From contig JAKOXK010000001.1 in NCBI GenBank assembly GCA_029781035.1, positions 52,454 through 116,453 of the forward strand: 64,000 nucleotides of DNA, written 5' to 3'. Positions 55,845-64,000 of this stretch are shown one piece after another (position 1 is the first letter of the stretch; every line of letters starts with the position of its first letter). The stretch is from Armatimonadota bacterium (GTDB taxonomy: Bacteria; Armatimonadota; Fimbriimonadia; Fimbriimonadales; Fimbriimonadaceae). Made by a program: the position numbers and the translations under genes. The notes under the pieces were generated by a model. The model was given only the letters and a program-made list of their open reading frames with translations, did no database searches and had not been told where the DNA came from.

Positions 55845-58409
55845 TCACTCCTCGTCTTCGTCGATGACCTTCTTCGACTGCTCGACCACTCCGCTTCGGC
55901 GCTTGATCTGGCCGTAAGCGCTTCCAGCTGCGGGCGACGCGGGGCCGACCGGCACAGCCGGGGCTCCGGCCGCCGCCGCTGCTGCGCGCTGGGCTGCAGC
56001 TTTGGCTTCTCGCGCGGCTTCCTGCATCAACCCGGCCTGCTCGCCCTGCTTCTTCATGACCGCCTTGTTCCAGAGGTAGAGGATGGGAGTCGCATTGAAG
56101 ATCGAGCTGTACGCACCGATCGAGATGCCCAAGAGCATCGACAGGCACATGAACTTGAGTTCGGGCGTAGGAGTGCCGATGGCGATGAGGACGGCGAGCG
56201 GGAAGATCGCGGACAGCGAGGTGTTCAACGATCGGGCGACGGATTGCGAGACGGACTTGTCGCACAAGTGCTCGAAAGTCTCACCCTTCTGTTGACGGCG
56301 CAGGTTCTCCCGGATCCGGTCGAAGATGATGATGGTGTCATGGACTGAAAAGCCGATGACGGTCAGCATCGCCGTGATGAACAGGGCGCTGATCTCCCAG
56401 TGGAGGAAGTACCCAACGATGCCCGCTGTCCCAATGACGAACAAGACGTCGTGGACCAAAGCGATGACGGCCGAAGCGCCGAACTTGAATCCGTTCTTGA
56501 TGCCACCGACGCTGATGCCGAACCGGATGCCCAGGTACAGCATGATGAGGATCGAAGCCACGATCACGCCGTTGATGGCGTTCTGGACTGTCTCCTTCTG
56601 GACCGTCGGCCCGATGGCGGTGAAGCTCGAGTTGTCCGTTGGCAGACCGGCGGCCTTGGCCACTTCGTCTTTCGCCTTGGGGTCGTTGACCGTCATCCCT
56701 TTGATCGGCGGGATCGTGATGTAGACGATCCTCTTACCGCCAGCCATGGCCAATTCAATGTTCGAGCCCTGGAAGCCTGCCGACTCTAATCCCTTGCGGA
56801 TCGTGTCTTGAGTCGCCCCCTCCGGCAGCATGTACGTACCCTGGTAACCACCCTGGAACTCGACGTTCGGCTTGATGCCGCCCATCGCGACGAAGATGAA
56901 GCCGGGGACAATCAGAGCGGCTGAAAGCAGGAAGTAGAAGTTCGACCGACCCACGATGTTCAGGAGCTTCTCACCCTGCTTGAACTCTTGGTGATGGCTG
57001 AACCATCCCCGGCCCGCGACGTACCACTTCGTGTTCCGGCCGATGCCCAGAGCAAGCAAACCTTGAAGGATCGACCGCGTCACGACAAAGGCGGTGAAGA
57101 ACGAGATGATGACGCCGTAGGCGAGCGTGCTCGCAAAGCCCTTGACCGGACCTGTCCCGAAGAACCAAAGCACCATGCAGGTGAGGACCGTACTGACGTT
57201 GGAGTCGACAATGGCGGTCAAAGCCCGGTTGAAAGCGATATTACTAGCTCGGAAGAGTTCCTTTCCGTCTCGCAACTCCTCCTTCAGCCGTTCAAATACC
57301 AGGATATTGGCGTCGACAGCCATGCCCGTGGACAAGATGAATGCTGCGATAGCCGCCAAACTGAAGGTGGCCTGCATGGCATTGAGGAGTGCCAACGTGA
57401 AGACCGCGTAAAGGGTCATGGCAAACGTCGCGATCACGCCAGGCCAGGCATAGTAGAAGATCAAAAGGACGCAGACGATGGCAAGGCTCCAGATGCCTGC
57501 CGAAACCATGGCCGTGAGCGCATGGTTGCCGATGGTCGGGTCGACTTGCTCGCTGCTGAGTTCGATCAAGTCGACGGGCAGGGATCCAGCCTTGATCAGG
57601 TCGCAAAGGTTCTTGACGTATTTCGGCGAGAACTCGCCGTCGATCTGGGCGTTGTCGCTGAGGATTCCCTGCGGCCCGTCTTTGACGGGGGCGATGCTCA
57701 GAACCTTGTTGTCAAGGACGAACGCGATGTGCTCGCCCTTATTGTTGTACCGCCGACTCCAGGCCTCAAGCTTCTTGGCACCCGAAGGATTGAAGTGGAA
57801 CAGAGGCTTGGCCCCAGTGCCGATGATCTGGGCGGTGGCGTCGTCCACCTCGTCGCCCTGCAGGATGGGGTCCCATCCCGAAATCATCTCGAGGTAGTCG
57901 GGGTCAGCTTTGCCCTCGTTCGCTGGGACGATGATCTTGGACGGGTCCGACGTCTTGAAGAACGAGAACGCTGCCGCGGGGTCGTCGGTCGAGGCATGCG
58001 TCTGCGAATAGCCGTACCGGCGGTTCGGATGCATCTGGGTCGAGACGTTCTTCGCCCAGTACACAATGACCTTGGCTGAGCTGCCGATGACGCGGCGAGC
58101 CTCGTCGATGCTCGTAAATCCCGGGAGCTCGATGATGACGCTGTCGTCACCCTTCTTGGCCACGGTCGGTTCGGTCACGCCCAGGTTGCCCCTGGCGCGG
58201 GTCTCCATGATCTTGACCAGGTTGTCCTGGATCTTGGCTTGCTCCTTCTTCTGGTCAGGAGTGAGCTTGGCGACGTCCATCTGGTAGACGAAGCGCACGC
58301 CACCCTTGACGTCTAGGCCGTACGAAAACGGCCATTTTGCCAGCCGCCAGATCGAGAGGCCGGCGAGCACAAGGACGATGCCGAGGAAGAGGATGCTACG
58401 CGACTGCAA
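55845..58409 (-). CDS. secDF: Fused protein-export membrane protein SecDF
   Basis: 854 residues from a TTG at 58409 with AGGAGA 12 bases upstream. The SecD half starts with a membrane helix and FSYGLDVKGG, continues with the P1 domain, and has five more helices (about 315-465) with the conserved TGMAVDANILVFERLKEEL. The SecF half (about 490-790) repeats the pattern, with NVEFQGG, GFSVHDTIIIFDRIRENL and later helices. The C-terminal tail is an Ala-rich helix (AAREAKAAAQRAAAAAAG) and an acidic end. SecDF uses proton flow to pull exported proteins. SecD and SecF are separate in many bacteria; here they are one chain. Confidence 0.96.
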   Translation of the reverse strand: MQSRSILFLGIVLVLAGLSIWRLAKWPFSYGLDVKGGVRFVYQMDVAKLTPDQKKEQAKIQDNLVKIMETRARGNLGVTEPTVAKKGDDSVIIELPGFTSIDEARRVIGSSAKVIVYWAKNVSTQMHPNRRYGYSQTHASTDDPAAAFSFFKTSDPSKIIVPANEGKADPDYLEMISGWDPILQGDEVDDATAQIIGTGAKPLFHFNPSGAKKLEAWSRRYNNKGEHIAFVLDNKVLSIAPVKDGPQGILSDNAQIDGEFSPKYVKNLCDLIKAGSLPVDLIELSSEQVDPTIGNHALTAMVSAGIWSLAIVCVLLIFYYAWPGVIATFAMTLYAVFTLALLNAMQATFSLAAIAAFILSTGMAVDANILVFERLKEELRDGKELFRASNIAFNRALTAIVDSNVSTVLTCMVLWFFGTGPVKGFASTLAYGVIISFFTAFVVTRSILQGLLALGIGRNTKWYVAGRGWFSHHQEFKQGEKLLNIVGRSNFYFLLSAALIVPGFIFVAMGGIKPNVEFQGGYQGTYMLPEGATQDTIRKGLESAGFQGSNIELAMAGGKRIVYITIPPIKGMTVNDPKAKDEVAKAAGLPTDNSSFTAIGPTVQKETVQNAINGVIVASILIMLYLGIRFGISVGGIKNGFKFGASAVIALVHDVLFVIGTAGIVGYFLHWEISALFITAMLTVIGFSVHDTIIIFDRIRENLRRQQKGETFEHLCDKSVSQSVARSLNTSLSAIFPLAVLIAIGTPTPELKFMCLSMLLGISIGAYSSIFNATPILYLWNKAVMKKQGEQAGLMQEAAREAKAAAQRAAAAAAGAPAVPVGPASPAAGSAYGQIKRRSGVVEQSKKVIDEDEE

Positions 58410-58539
58410 AGCTGATGTCTCCTAGGAGGCACCCCTATCGGGGCCGGGCGGGAAGTATACCGAGGGGAGCCAGCCAAGATAAGGCTACAGGGGACGTCTC
58501 CAGCGACGATCCATGGCGGACACGTCTCAAGCCCCTTCT

Positions 58540-61500
58540 CTACAGACCAAGCGGGCGCCCTCCGGCTGACGATGAAGCCGGCTTTTCAGCTTTCTCGAGC
58601 CGTGACGATTCGATCTTGTTGATCCGGTCCTCAAGTTCACTGCGGATCTTCTTCACCAGGTCGCCCAGTTCGCCCACGACTCCCGCAACGTCAAAAGTTT
58701 CTAAGGTCTTCCGCTTTTGTTCGGCATCGAGGAACTGGAGGTAGACCTTGACCGTCACGTCCTGGGTGCCCTCTGTGACGTTGTACTCTGCCGCTACTCG
58801 GTACACCTTGGGGTGCTTTGCCACGTCGAACCACCCTTTCACTTTGGCCGAGTCCCTTAGGCTAGCCTGCATTCGACCTTCCAAGTTGAGGGGATCCTCC
58901 TTGTTGGACTCGAACTCCCCGAGGATCACGATCGGGAGCGGCGGCTTGAGATGGAGGCGCCCCCGCTCGCTTTCTGCGGCCACGCCAATGTCGAAGGTCG
59001 TCCCACTCGTCGACCGCTTGAACTCGGGCCGCTGAATCCCACTGAGGCCGACCTCCGTCTTGAGGCTCTCGACCCGCTCCGCCGCATAGCCGAGCCACCG
59101 TTCAACGTCGAGGAAGTACTCGCCACCAGAACCGGGCCGCATGCCGTCCGCGGACACTTTGTCGATCGCCTCAAGTAGCGAGTAGGTCAGCATGCCATGA
59201 TCGACGTTGGGAGATTCGTAGCTCAGTTGGTCCGCAGCCGATCCAGCGAGCATCCAAGTGCCCGTAGCGTCCTTGATCGACTCCCAAGCCCGCTGATAGT
59301 CTCCGGAAACTGACCGGTCGGATCCGACCAAGTTCCCTGCCGCTGCACCGCTGTGACACGTGTCCAAGATGACGACTTGCTTCGTCGCCGGCACCTTGCT
59401 CAGCCAAGCCCTCAGGTCTTCCCCGCTCACCGTCGCCGTCCCGATTGCGCTGGGATCGACATCTCCTGGATCAGCCTCGGAGGTCAGGAAGAAGTAGCCC
59501 TTTGTCTCGCCGATCTGGTTCGTCCCGTGGCCTGAGAGGAAGACGAGGACGATGTCTGAAGAGGTGGAGTGGTTTGCAAGTTCCGTAAACCAGCGCTCGA
59601 TGTTGACCCGAGTCGGCCGGTCCTGCGCCCCGGACGCCGTGCTCAATAACGTCGCGTCCACGCGGCCCGGGAGGAGCTTTTCGCCGGCATGGATGACGGC
59701 ATCGGCCAGGGCCGCCGCGTCGGACGGGGGCGCTTTGAGGTCACCCGCTTCTCCCGCGTAGTCACCGATGCCGACACACAAGACGTGCATGCGGACGTCC
59801 GGCGTCTTCAGCCCTTTCGGAAATCCCAAGTTGAACGTTACTGGAAGGCTCGTCAAGGATCCCGCTTCGTTCGACGCTGTCACCTGGAGGACGTTGCCAG
59901 TCGGGAGATAGGTCTCTGGCAACAAGTAACTCGACAGTTCGTTGACATCGACCGTGAACGCTCCCGTCCCTTTCTTCTGGACTACCTGCTTCCCGTTGAT
60001 CGTGACCAAAACCTTTCCGATGCCACCGTCGTCCCGATCGCGCAGGCTGACCTTCACTTTCAGCGGATCCTCGGGCGAGGCAGCGAGCGCGATCGAAGGA
60101 TAGAGACGGAGCCCATCCAAGTCGGGCACGTCTCGCGCCGGCTCGGTGTCGAACCCCAACATCTTGGCAAACAGCCCTGGCTCGTAGAAGCCCGACTTGA
60201 GCTGATCCATGCTGATCGCTTCGAGCCCGCCGTCCCACTCTTTGACGAAGCAGGCACCAGACACGTGACTGGGATCGTCGGTGTCGAAGCGGCCATCTGC
60301 GTCGTAGGCCAGCCATCCATCCCCTCGCAGAATCACGAAGTTCCCAATCCGCTTGGGCGAAGGCCTCGTCCCAGCCACTTCGGCCGACCGCTGGTCGGGG
60401 CTCGACTCCCACAATGTCAACCCGTCGGTGTCGTCAACGGTCGCGATCCGTGTTCCGCCTGAAAGAAAAAAGGCGCCTGTGCACTGCGTGGTGAGATCCA
60501 TCGTCAGAAGGGCCTTTCCTGTAGCCACATCGGTCACCGTTGCACGGGTGCCTTCACTCGACACAACTTGGGAACCGTCGCGAGAGTAGACCCCCGCGAG
60601 CGACCCTTCCCCTACCGAATCGCTGACATCGACCTCGAGTGCGCCGGTCTTCGACGACCAGACCCGCAAGCGTCCGCCGTCAATGACAGCCACATACTGT
60701 CCGCTGGGGGAGAATTCGATCTGGGCGCTTCCAACGTCCCGGGTCTCGACCTTTTGTCCGTCGACCGGTGCCTTGGACGCGAGGTTCCAAATACGGAGGC
60801 CCTTGCTGCCGTAGGCGGCGACCATGGAACCGTCTCGGCTCGCCGCGACCGGCCCGCACTCCACCTGCGGGAAGTCGAGGTTGGCTTCGACAGACCCATT
60901 GTCGGCGTTCCAGACCTGAACCGTCGGACTGCCCTGCGCCCAACTGACTACCTTTTCGGGACCACCGACAAAGGCCACTCCCGAAACGGGGCGTTCCTTG
61001 TCGAGTACCCAACTCTTGACGACGTCTCCGTCCGCAGACTTGAAGAAGTTGACCTCACCCTTCTCGTACCAAACGACGAAACGGCTCGAGTCAGGCGAAA
61101 AGGCTGCACCCCTGAACGCGTGAAAGCGGATGATCGACTTGCCCGCTGGAACGTCGATCAGTCGACCGGGCCATTCCGAGTCCTCACTGTAACTGTAGAG
61201 GGCGTACCGACCATCGGCAGAAAGGACGGGTGCCCCGGGCCCGGGAGAATTCAGCACCTTCGACTCGCTGCCGTGAAGGGAATTCTGGAGCCACCAGGTT
61301 CCCAGGCAACTCAAGGCAAGCCCTTTGCCATCGGCGATCGGTACGGCGCCATAGATCGGAAAGACTGAACCCAGCGCCTGGGTGTCGTATTGACCGGTCG
61401 TCAGGTCGTGGGCCCTGATCGCTCCGTCTTCGTATCCGACCCAGAACACTTCGCCCTTCGGCGAGAACTCACCGGCCGTCGGGCCCCCAGGGCCTTCTTC

Positions 61501-62550
61501 AAACGGCAGCCGTTTCCGACCCTTGACGTCCCATACGAACAGATTCTGGTCGTCCGCATAGGTGGCGACTCGAGTTCGATCCCGGCTCACACGGATTTCC
61601 CGAAGCGTCGCCGTGTGGCCCTCCAAAGTGCCGACCACCTGTCCCGTCAAAGGACTGAGCAAGGACATCTTGCCGTCGCTCGAAGCGACCAGGAGCATTT
61701 CGTCTGGGCCTTGGACGAACACGGCTCCCATGAGCACGTTGCCGGTACTCCGCTCGCCGACCGCGTGCGCCTTCTCGTACAGGAGCTTTCCCGTCCCCGT
61801 TTCGTAGACTCTTGCTTTGTCGTCAAGAGTGGAAACGACGGTCAGGGATCCGTCTCGCGAAACGTCGGCCCATCGAGCGGTCGACTTCGATCCGGCCAAC
61901 ACAGTGCGCGTCGTGCCGGAGTCGGCGTCCCAGACTCGTGCGGTTGTGTCGGCCGAGCAAGTCACGAGTCGCGAACCGTCGGGCGAATACTGGATCCAAG
62001 TCACCGAACCTCTGTGACCTTTCAGGTCCTTCGACGAAATCGGGGACGAGACAGGACAGACCCTGACCAAACCATCTTCACAACCGACTGCCAAGGACTT
62101 GCTGTCTGGGGAGAAAGCCGCCGTCGTGAAGGCGCCGCCTGACGGGGCTTGGATCACGCCCTCCGGTTTTGCCTTTGTACTGTCCCACAACCTCACTTCC
62201 GAGCCGGAGAGGGTCGCGATCGTTTTACCGTCCGGCGAAAAGGAAAGCCACCGGATCGGATCGGCATGACCGCGCAGCACGAGAAGCAGCTTGAGGGACT
62301 TGGCGTCCCAAAGACGTGGCGCCAACTTGCGGTCGCTTGTCAGGAGTCGGGTCTCGTTGGACGATTCCTGAATGTCCATGATCAAGGTCTGCGACGTCTG
62401 GGGTACGACCCGGATCTTGGTCGCCTGGCCGACTGGCCCCGAAACCCGTCGCGGCCCTTTGTCCTGGACAACACCTAGTAGCATGGTCGCCGAAGCGGCC
62501 AGACAGACCAGGGCCGTGCCCCGGACACAAACTGGTCTCCTTCGCCTCAT
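58540..62550 (-). CDS. Exported WD40-repeat protein with caspase-like (C14) protease domain
   Basis: 1336 residues. A signal peptide begins after MRRRRP (ALVCLAASATMLLGVV). Residues about 40-700 are WD40-type blades (LWDAKSLK, FSPDGKTIATLSGSEVRLWD, YSPDGSRLVTCSADTTARVW). A linking beta domain precedes the caspase-like domain, about 920-1180, with the His in FLSGHG (about 1005) and Cys in LDTCHSG (about 1063). A C-terminal 150-residue domain ends in a basic, charged tail. It starts 8 bases after the metacaspase gene, so the two form an operon. Proteases of this class often cleave after Arg or Lys. Role unknown; regulated processing, death or stress response are possible. Confidence 0.88.
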   Translation of the reverse strand: MRRRRPVCVRGTALVCLAASATMLLGVVQDKGPRRVSGPVGQATKIRVVPQTSQTLIMDIQESSNETRLLTSDRKLAPRLWDAKSLKLLLVLRGHADPIRWLSFSPDGKTIATLSGSEVRLWDSTKAKPEGVIQAPSGGAFTTAAFSPDSKSLAVGCEDGLVRVCPVSSPISSKDLKGHRGSVTWIQYSPDGSRLVTCSADTTARVWDADSGTTRTVLAGSKSTARWADVSRDGSLTVVSTLDDKARVYETGTGKLLYEKAHAVGERSTGNVLMGAVFVQGPDEMLLVASSDGKMSLLSPLTGQVVGTLEGHTATLREIRVSRDRTRVATYADDQNLFVWDVKGRKRLPFEEGPGGPTAGEFSPKGEVFWVGYEDGAIRAHDLTTGQYDTQALGSVFPIYGAVPIADGKGLALSCLGTWWLQNSLHGSESKVLNSPGPGAPVLSADGRYALYSYSEDSEWPGRLIDVPAGKSIIRFHAFRGAAFSPDSSRFVVWYEKGEVNFFKSADGDVVKSWVLDKERPVSGVAFVGGPEKVVSWAQGSPTVQVWNADNGSVEANLDFPQVECGPVAASRDGSMVAAYGSKGLRIWNLASKAPVDGQKVETRDVGSAQIEFSPSGQYVAVIDGGRLRVWSSKTGALEVDVSDSVGEGSLAGVYSRDGSQVVSSEGTRATVTDVATGKALLTMDLTTQCTGAFFLSGGTRIATVDDTDGLTLWESSPDQRSAEVAGTRPSPKRIGNFVILRGDGWLAYDADGRFDTDDPSHVSGACFVKEWDGGLEAISMDQLKSGFYEPGLFAKMLGFDTEPARDVPDLDGLRLYPSIALAASPEDPLKVKVSLRDRDDGGIGKVLVTINGKQVVQKKGTGAFTVDVNELSSYLLPETYLPTGNVLQVTASNEAGSLTSLPVTFNLGFPKGLKTPDVRMHVLCVGIGDYAGEAGDLKAPPSDAAALADAVIHAGEKLLPGRVDATLLSTASGAQDRPTRVNIERWFTELANHSTSSDIVLVFLSGHGTNQIGETKGYFFLTSEADPGDVDPSAIGTATVSGEDLRAWLSKVPATKQVVILDTCHSGAAAGNLVGSDRSVSGDYQRAWESIKDATGTWMLAGSAADQLSYESPNVDHGMLTYSLLEAIDKVSADGMRPGSGGEYFLDVERWLGYAAERVESLKTEVGLSGIQRPEFKRSTSGTTFDIGVAAESERGRLHLKPPLPIVILGEFESNKEDPLNLEGRMQASLRDSAKVKGWFDVAKHPKVYRVAAEYNVTEGTQDVTVKVYLQFLDAEQKRKTLETFDVAGVVGELGDLVKKIRSELEDRINKIESSRLEKAEKPASSSAGGRPLGL

Positions 62551-62558
62551 GCCGCCTT

Positions 62559-63470
62559 TCAGCTCTTTATGACCAAGGGCAGTTTGCCGCGTTCGTCGGT
62601 GCTGTACTCCGAGTTCGGTCCTTGTTCGAACTTGTTGTCCTTCAGGATCTTCTCAATCACGGCCATGATGTCCTCGAGCCCGTTGTCCTTCATGTCGTGC
62701 AAGGCGGCCAAGAGGATGTAGGTGAAGATGCCGTGCGCAGGTTCGTCACCCTGGAAGCGGACGTCAGACGACGGCTTGTCTTCAGCAGCGGCCATGAGGA
62801 ACGCAAAGGAACCTCCGGTAGCGCTTTTTGGTTTGACCGTTACGCCGTCGCGGAGTGTCTTGAGCTTCTGGTCGTCCATCCGGCGTACCTTATTGAGGGC
62901 GACAGGACTGGACAGGAACCGCTGTGAAGTTCGGTCGAGTGTCAGCGTCTTGCCACCGAACTGGAACTGCGACGGGTTGCGAGACATACCTCCGCTGAAA
63001 CACGAATCGAGGATGAACGTGATGTCGACGCCGCGGCTTTTGAAGTCCAGCGCCCAATCGTGGAAGAACGAACCTGGGATGGCGGTGTCGTCCGACAACA
63101 CAATCACTTCCTCCTTGCCGTCCGGCTCCTTGTCAAGATCCTTGGTGTCGATCTGAGCCCCGTGCCCGGAGTACTGGAAGATGACTTGGTCACCGGCTTT
63201 CGTTGACTGGATCAACCACTTGACCCCGTCCATGAAGCCTTCTTGAGTGGCCCCCTTGTCGGTGAGGGTCTTGATGTTGTCCGCCTTGACGCCGAAGCTC
63301 TCCGTCAGGACTCCTTTGAGCGCAGTCACGTCGTTCACGCAGCCATAGAGGTCTTCGTCGTCGCCTGGATAGTCGTTCACGCCCATCTGCAGCACATAGG
63401 TATCGGCTTGGACGGCCATGAAGGTCAGTCCCGCGGCAAGGGTCAATAGGGTTCGTCCCAATCTGTACAT
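62559..63470 (-). CDS. Exported metacaspase-like (C14) protease
   Basis: 303 residues from the ATG at 63470 (GGAGAA just upstream; the longer frame to 63503 is unsupported). Signal peptide MYRLGRTLLTLAAGLTFMAV. The caspase-like fold is clear: LQMGVNDYPG, YSGHGAQIDT (His about 101), LDSCFSGGM (Cys about 156), and MAAAEDKPSSDV, GIFTYILLAAL. An acidic pocket for basic P1 residues, usual in metacaspases, is plausible. It leads an operon with the WD40-caspase gene, so one may activate the other. Periplasmic location is inferred from the signal. Confidence 0.9.
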   Translation of the reverse strand: MYRLGRTLLTLAAGLTFMAVQADTYVLQMGVNDYPGDDEDLYGCVNDVTALKGVLTESFGVKADNIKTLTDKGATQEGFMDGVKWLIQSTKAGDQVIFQYSGHGAQIDTKDLDKEPDGKEEVIVLSDDTAIPGSFFHDWALDFKSRGVDITFILDSCFSGGMSRNPSQFQFGGKTLTLDRTSQRFLSSPVALNKVRRMDDQKLKTLRDGVTVKPKSATGGSFAFLMAAAEDKPSSDVRFQGDEPAHGIFTYILLAALHDMKDNGLEDIMAVIEKILKDNKFEQGPNSEYSTDERGKLPLVIKS

Positions 63471-63613
63471 GAGTCTTCTCCAATGTTCGGCGCCCGTCAG
63501 CACCTGAGATTCAGAGACGGTCGCAGAACGAGTTGGTTATCGGCAAGCGGGACCACGTTACAGAGATATTTTAGAAACCGGTAATCCCTCAGTCCGGGTT
63601 GGGGCGCACCATA

Positions 63614-64000
63614 ATGGCCCTCATGCCTTATAAGGTCGCCGTTTTGCCGGGGGACGGGATTGGACCAGAGGTCACCGACGAAGCGGTCAAGATCCTCCGC
63701 GGAACCGGTGTCGACATCGAGTTCGAGTTCGGTCTGATGGGCGGCGCTGCCTATGACGAGACGGGGCGACCCCTTCCTGACGAGACCCTTGACCTGTGCC
63801 GCGCCAGTGACGCAGTCCTTCTCGGTGCGGTCGGCGGGCCCAAGTGGGACACCATCCAACCTCCAGCGCTGCGGCCCGAGCTGGGTGGCCTGCTGACTCT
63901 GCGCCGTGAGTTGGACCTGTATGCGAACATCCGACCGGCAAAGACCCTGGTTCCTCTTGTGGCTGCCTCGCCCCTCAAAGATTCGGCCTCTCACGTCGAC
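63614..64000 (+). CDS. leuB: 3-isopropylmalate dehydrogenase, 5' part only
   Basis: 129 residues visible; the gene continues past the right edge. [20 protein letters not shown] is the classic LeuB/IDH start, and [11 protein letters not shown] and [15 protein letters not shown] are typical of LeuB. It oxidises and decarboxylates 3-isopropylmalate in leucine biosynthesis. Two in-frame ATGs (63614 and 63623) are possible; a GGGG lies 9 bases from the first, while the family homology begins at the second. It is divergent from the metacaspase operon, sharing about 143 bases of upstream DNA. Confidence 0.93.
   Translation, partial: MALMPYKVAVLPGDGIGPEVTDEAVKILRGTGVDIEFEFGLMGGAAYDETGRPLPDETLDLCRASDAVLLGAVGGPKWDTIQPPALRPELGGLLTLRRELDLYANIRPAKTLVPLVAASPLKDSASHVD

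Overview
The window is GC-rich bacterial chromosome carrying mostly housekeeping genes and secreted proteins. No phage, plasmid, CRISPR array or intact insertion sequence was seen. The gene mix suggests an environmental Gram-negative-type bacterium. It includes a PEP-CTERM protein, the DUF1501/DUF1800 secreted pair, dockerin-like surface proteins, a fused SecDF, secreted WD40/caspase proteins and a cyclic-di-AMP riboswitch. My best guess is Armatimonadota (Fimbriimonadia), with Planctomycetota or Verrucomicrobiota as alternatives. This is inferred from gene content only.

Layout. 1-5516 (-): two tandem paralogous giant secreted proteins, the first running off the left edge. 5936-9780 (+): a LuxR-type regulator with its HTH at the N-terminus, a sugar isomerase-like/Gfo-Idh pair and a small secreted protein. 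9936-14685 (+): a ydaO-type c-di-AMP riboswitch heading a tightly overlapping operon (29-codon small ORF, opine-dehydrogenase-like protein, fused B12-dependent mutase-like protein, asparagine synthetase). I regard this as the most interesting system here. 14815-18986 (+): sedolisin-type lipoprotein protease, thioredoxin, YcaQ-like glycosylase and ROK sugar kinase. 19076-22405 (-): a 5S/23S rRNA unit with its own promoter and no 16S gene beside it. 22544-23862 (-): lipoprotein and transaldolase. 24147-30926: MnmE, a PEP-CTERM protein, ClpB, a YgjP-like protease and a protein with a histone H1-like insert. 31067-38490: a secreted protein of unknown function, the DUF1501/DUF1800 pair, a degenerate REP-associated transposase homologue, a PhoR-like kinase and a GHL10-type hydrolase. 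38513-40239: a DUF2993-like protein, GalE and tRNA-Leu(UAG). 40726-48196 (-): a five-gene redox operon (NfnA, NfnB, KorA, KorB and a large unfamiliar Fe-S protein). 48745-52004 (+): a glycosyltransferase fusion and a GH130 phosphorylase. 52039-63470 (-): membrane protein, GH2 glycosidase, SecDF, WD40-caspase and metacaspase. 63614-64000 (+): start of leuB.

How parts may work together. The riboswitch operon looks like a pathway for a small nitrogenous metabolite, perhaps an osmolyte, opine or metallophore, under c-di-AMP control. The Nfn-Kor operon would link 2-oxoacid oxidation, ferredoxin and NAD(P)H pools. GH2, GH130, GHL10, ROK kinase, GalE and Gfo/Idh genes fit a heterotroph feeding on plant or microbial glycans. 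Coordinates rest on reading frames, start-codon context and motifs read by eye; no database search was possible.
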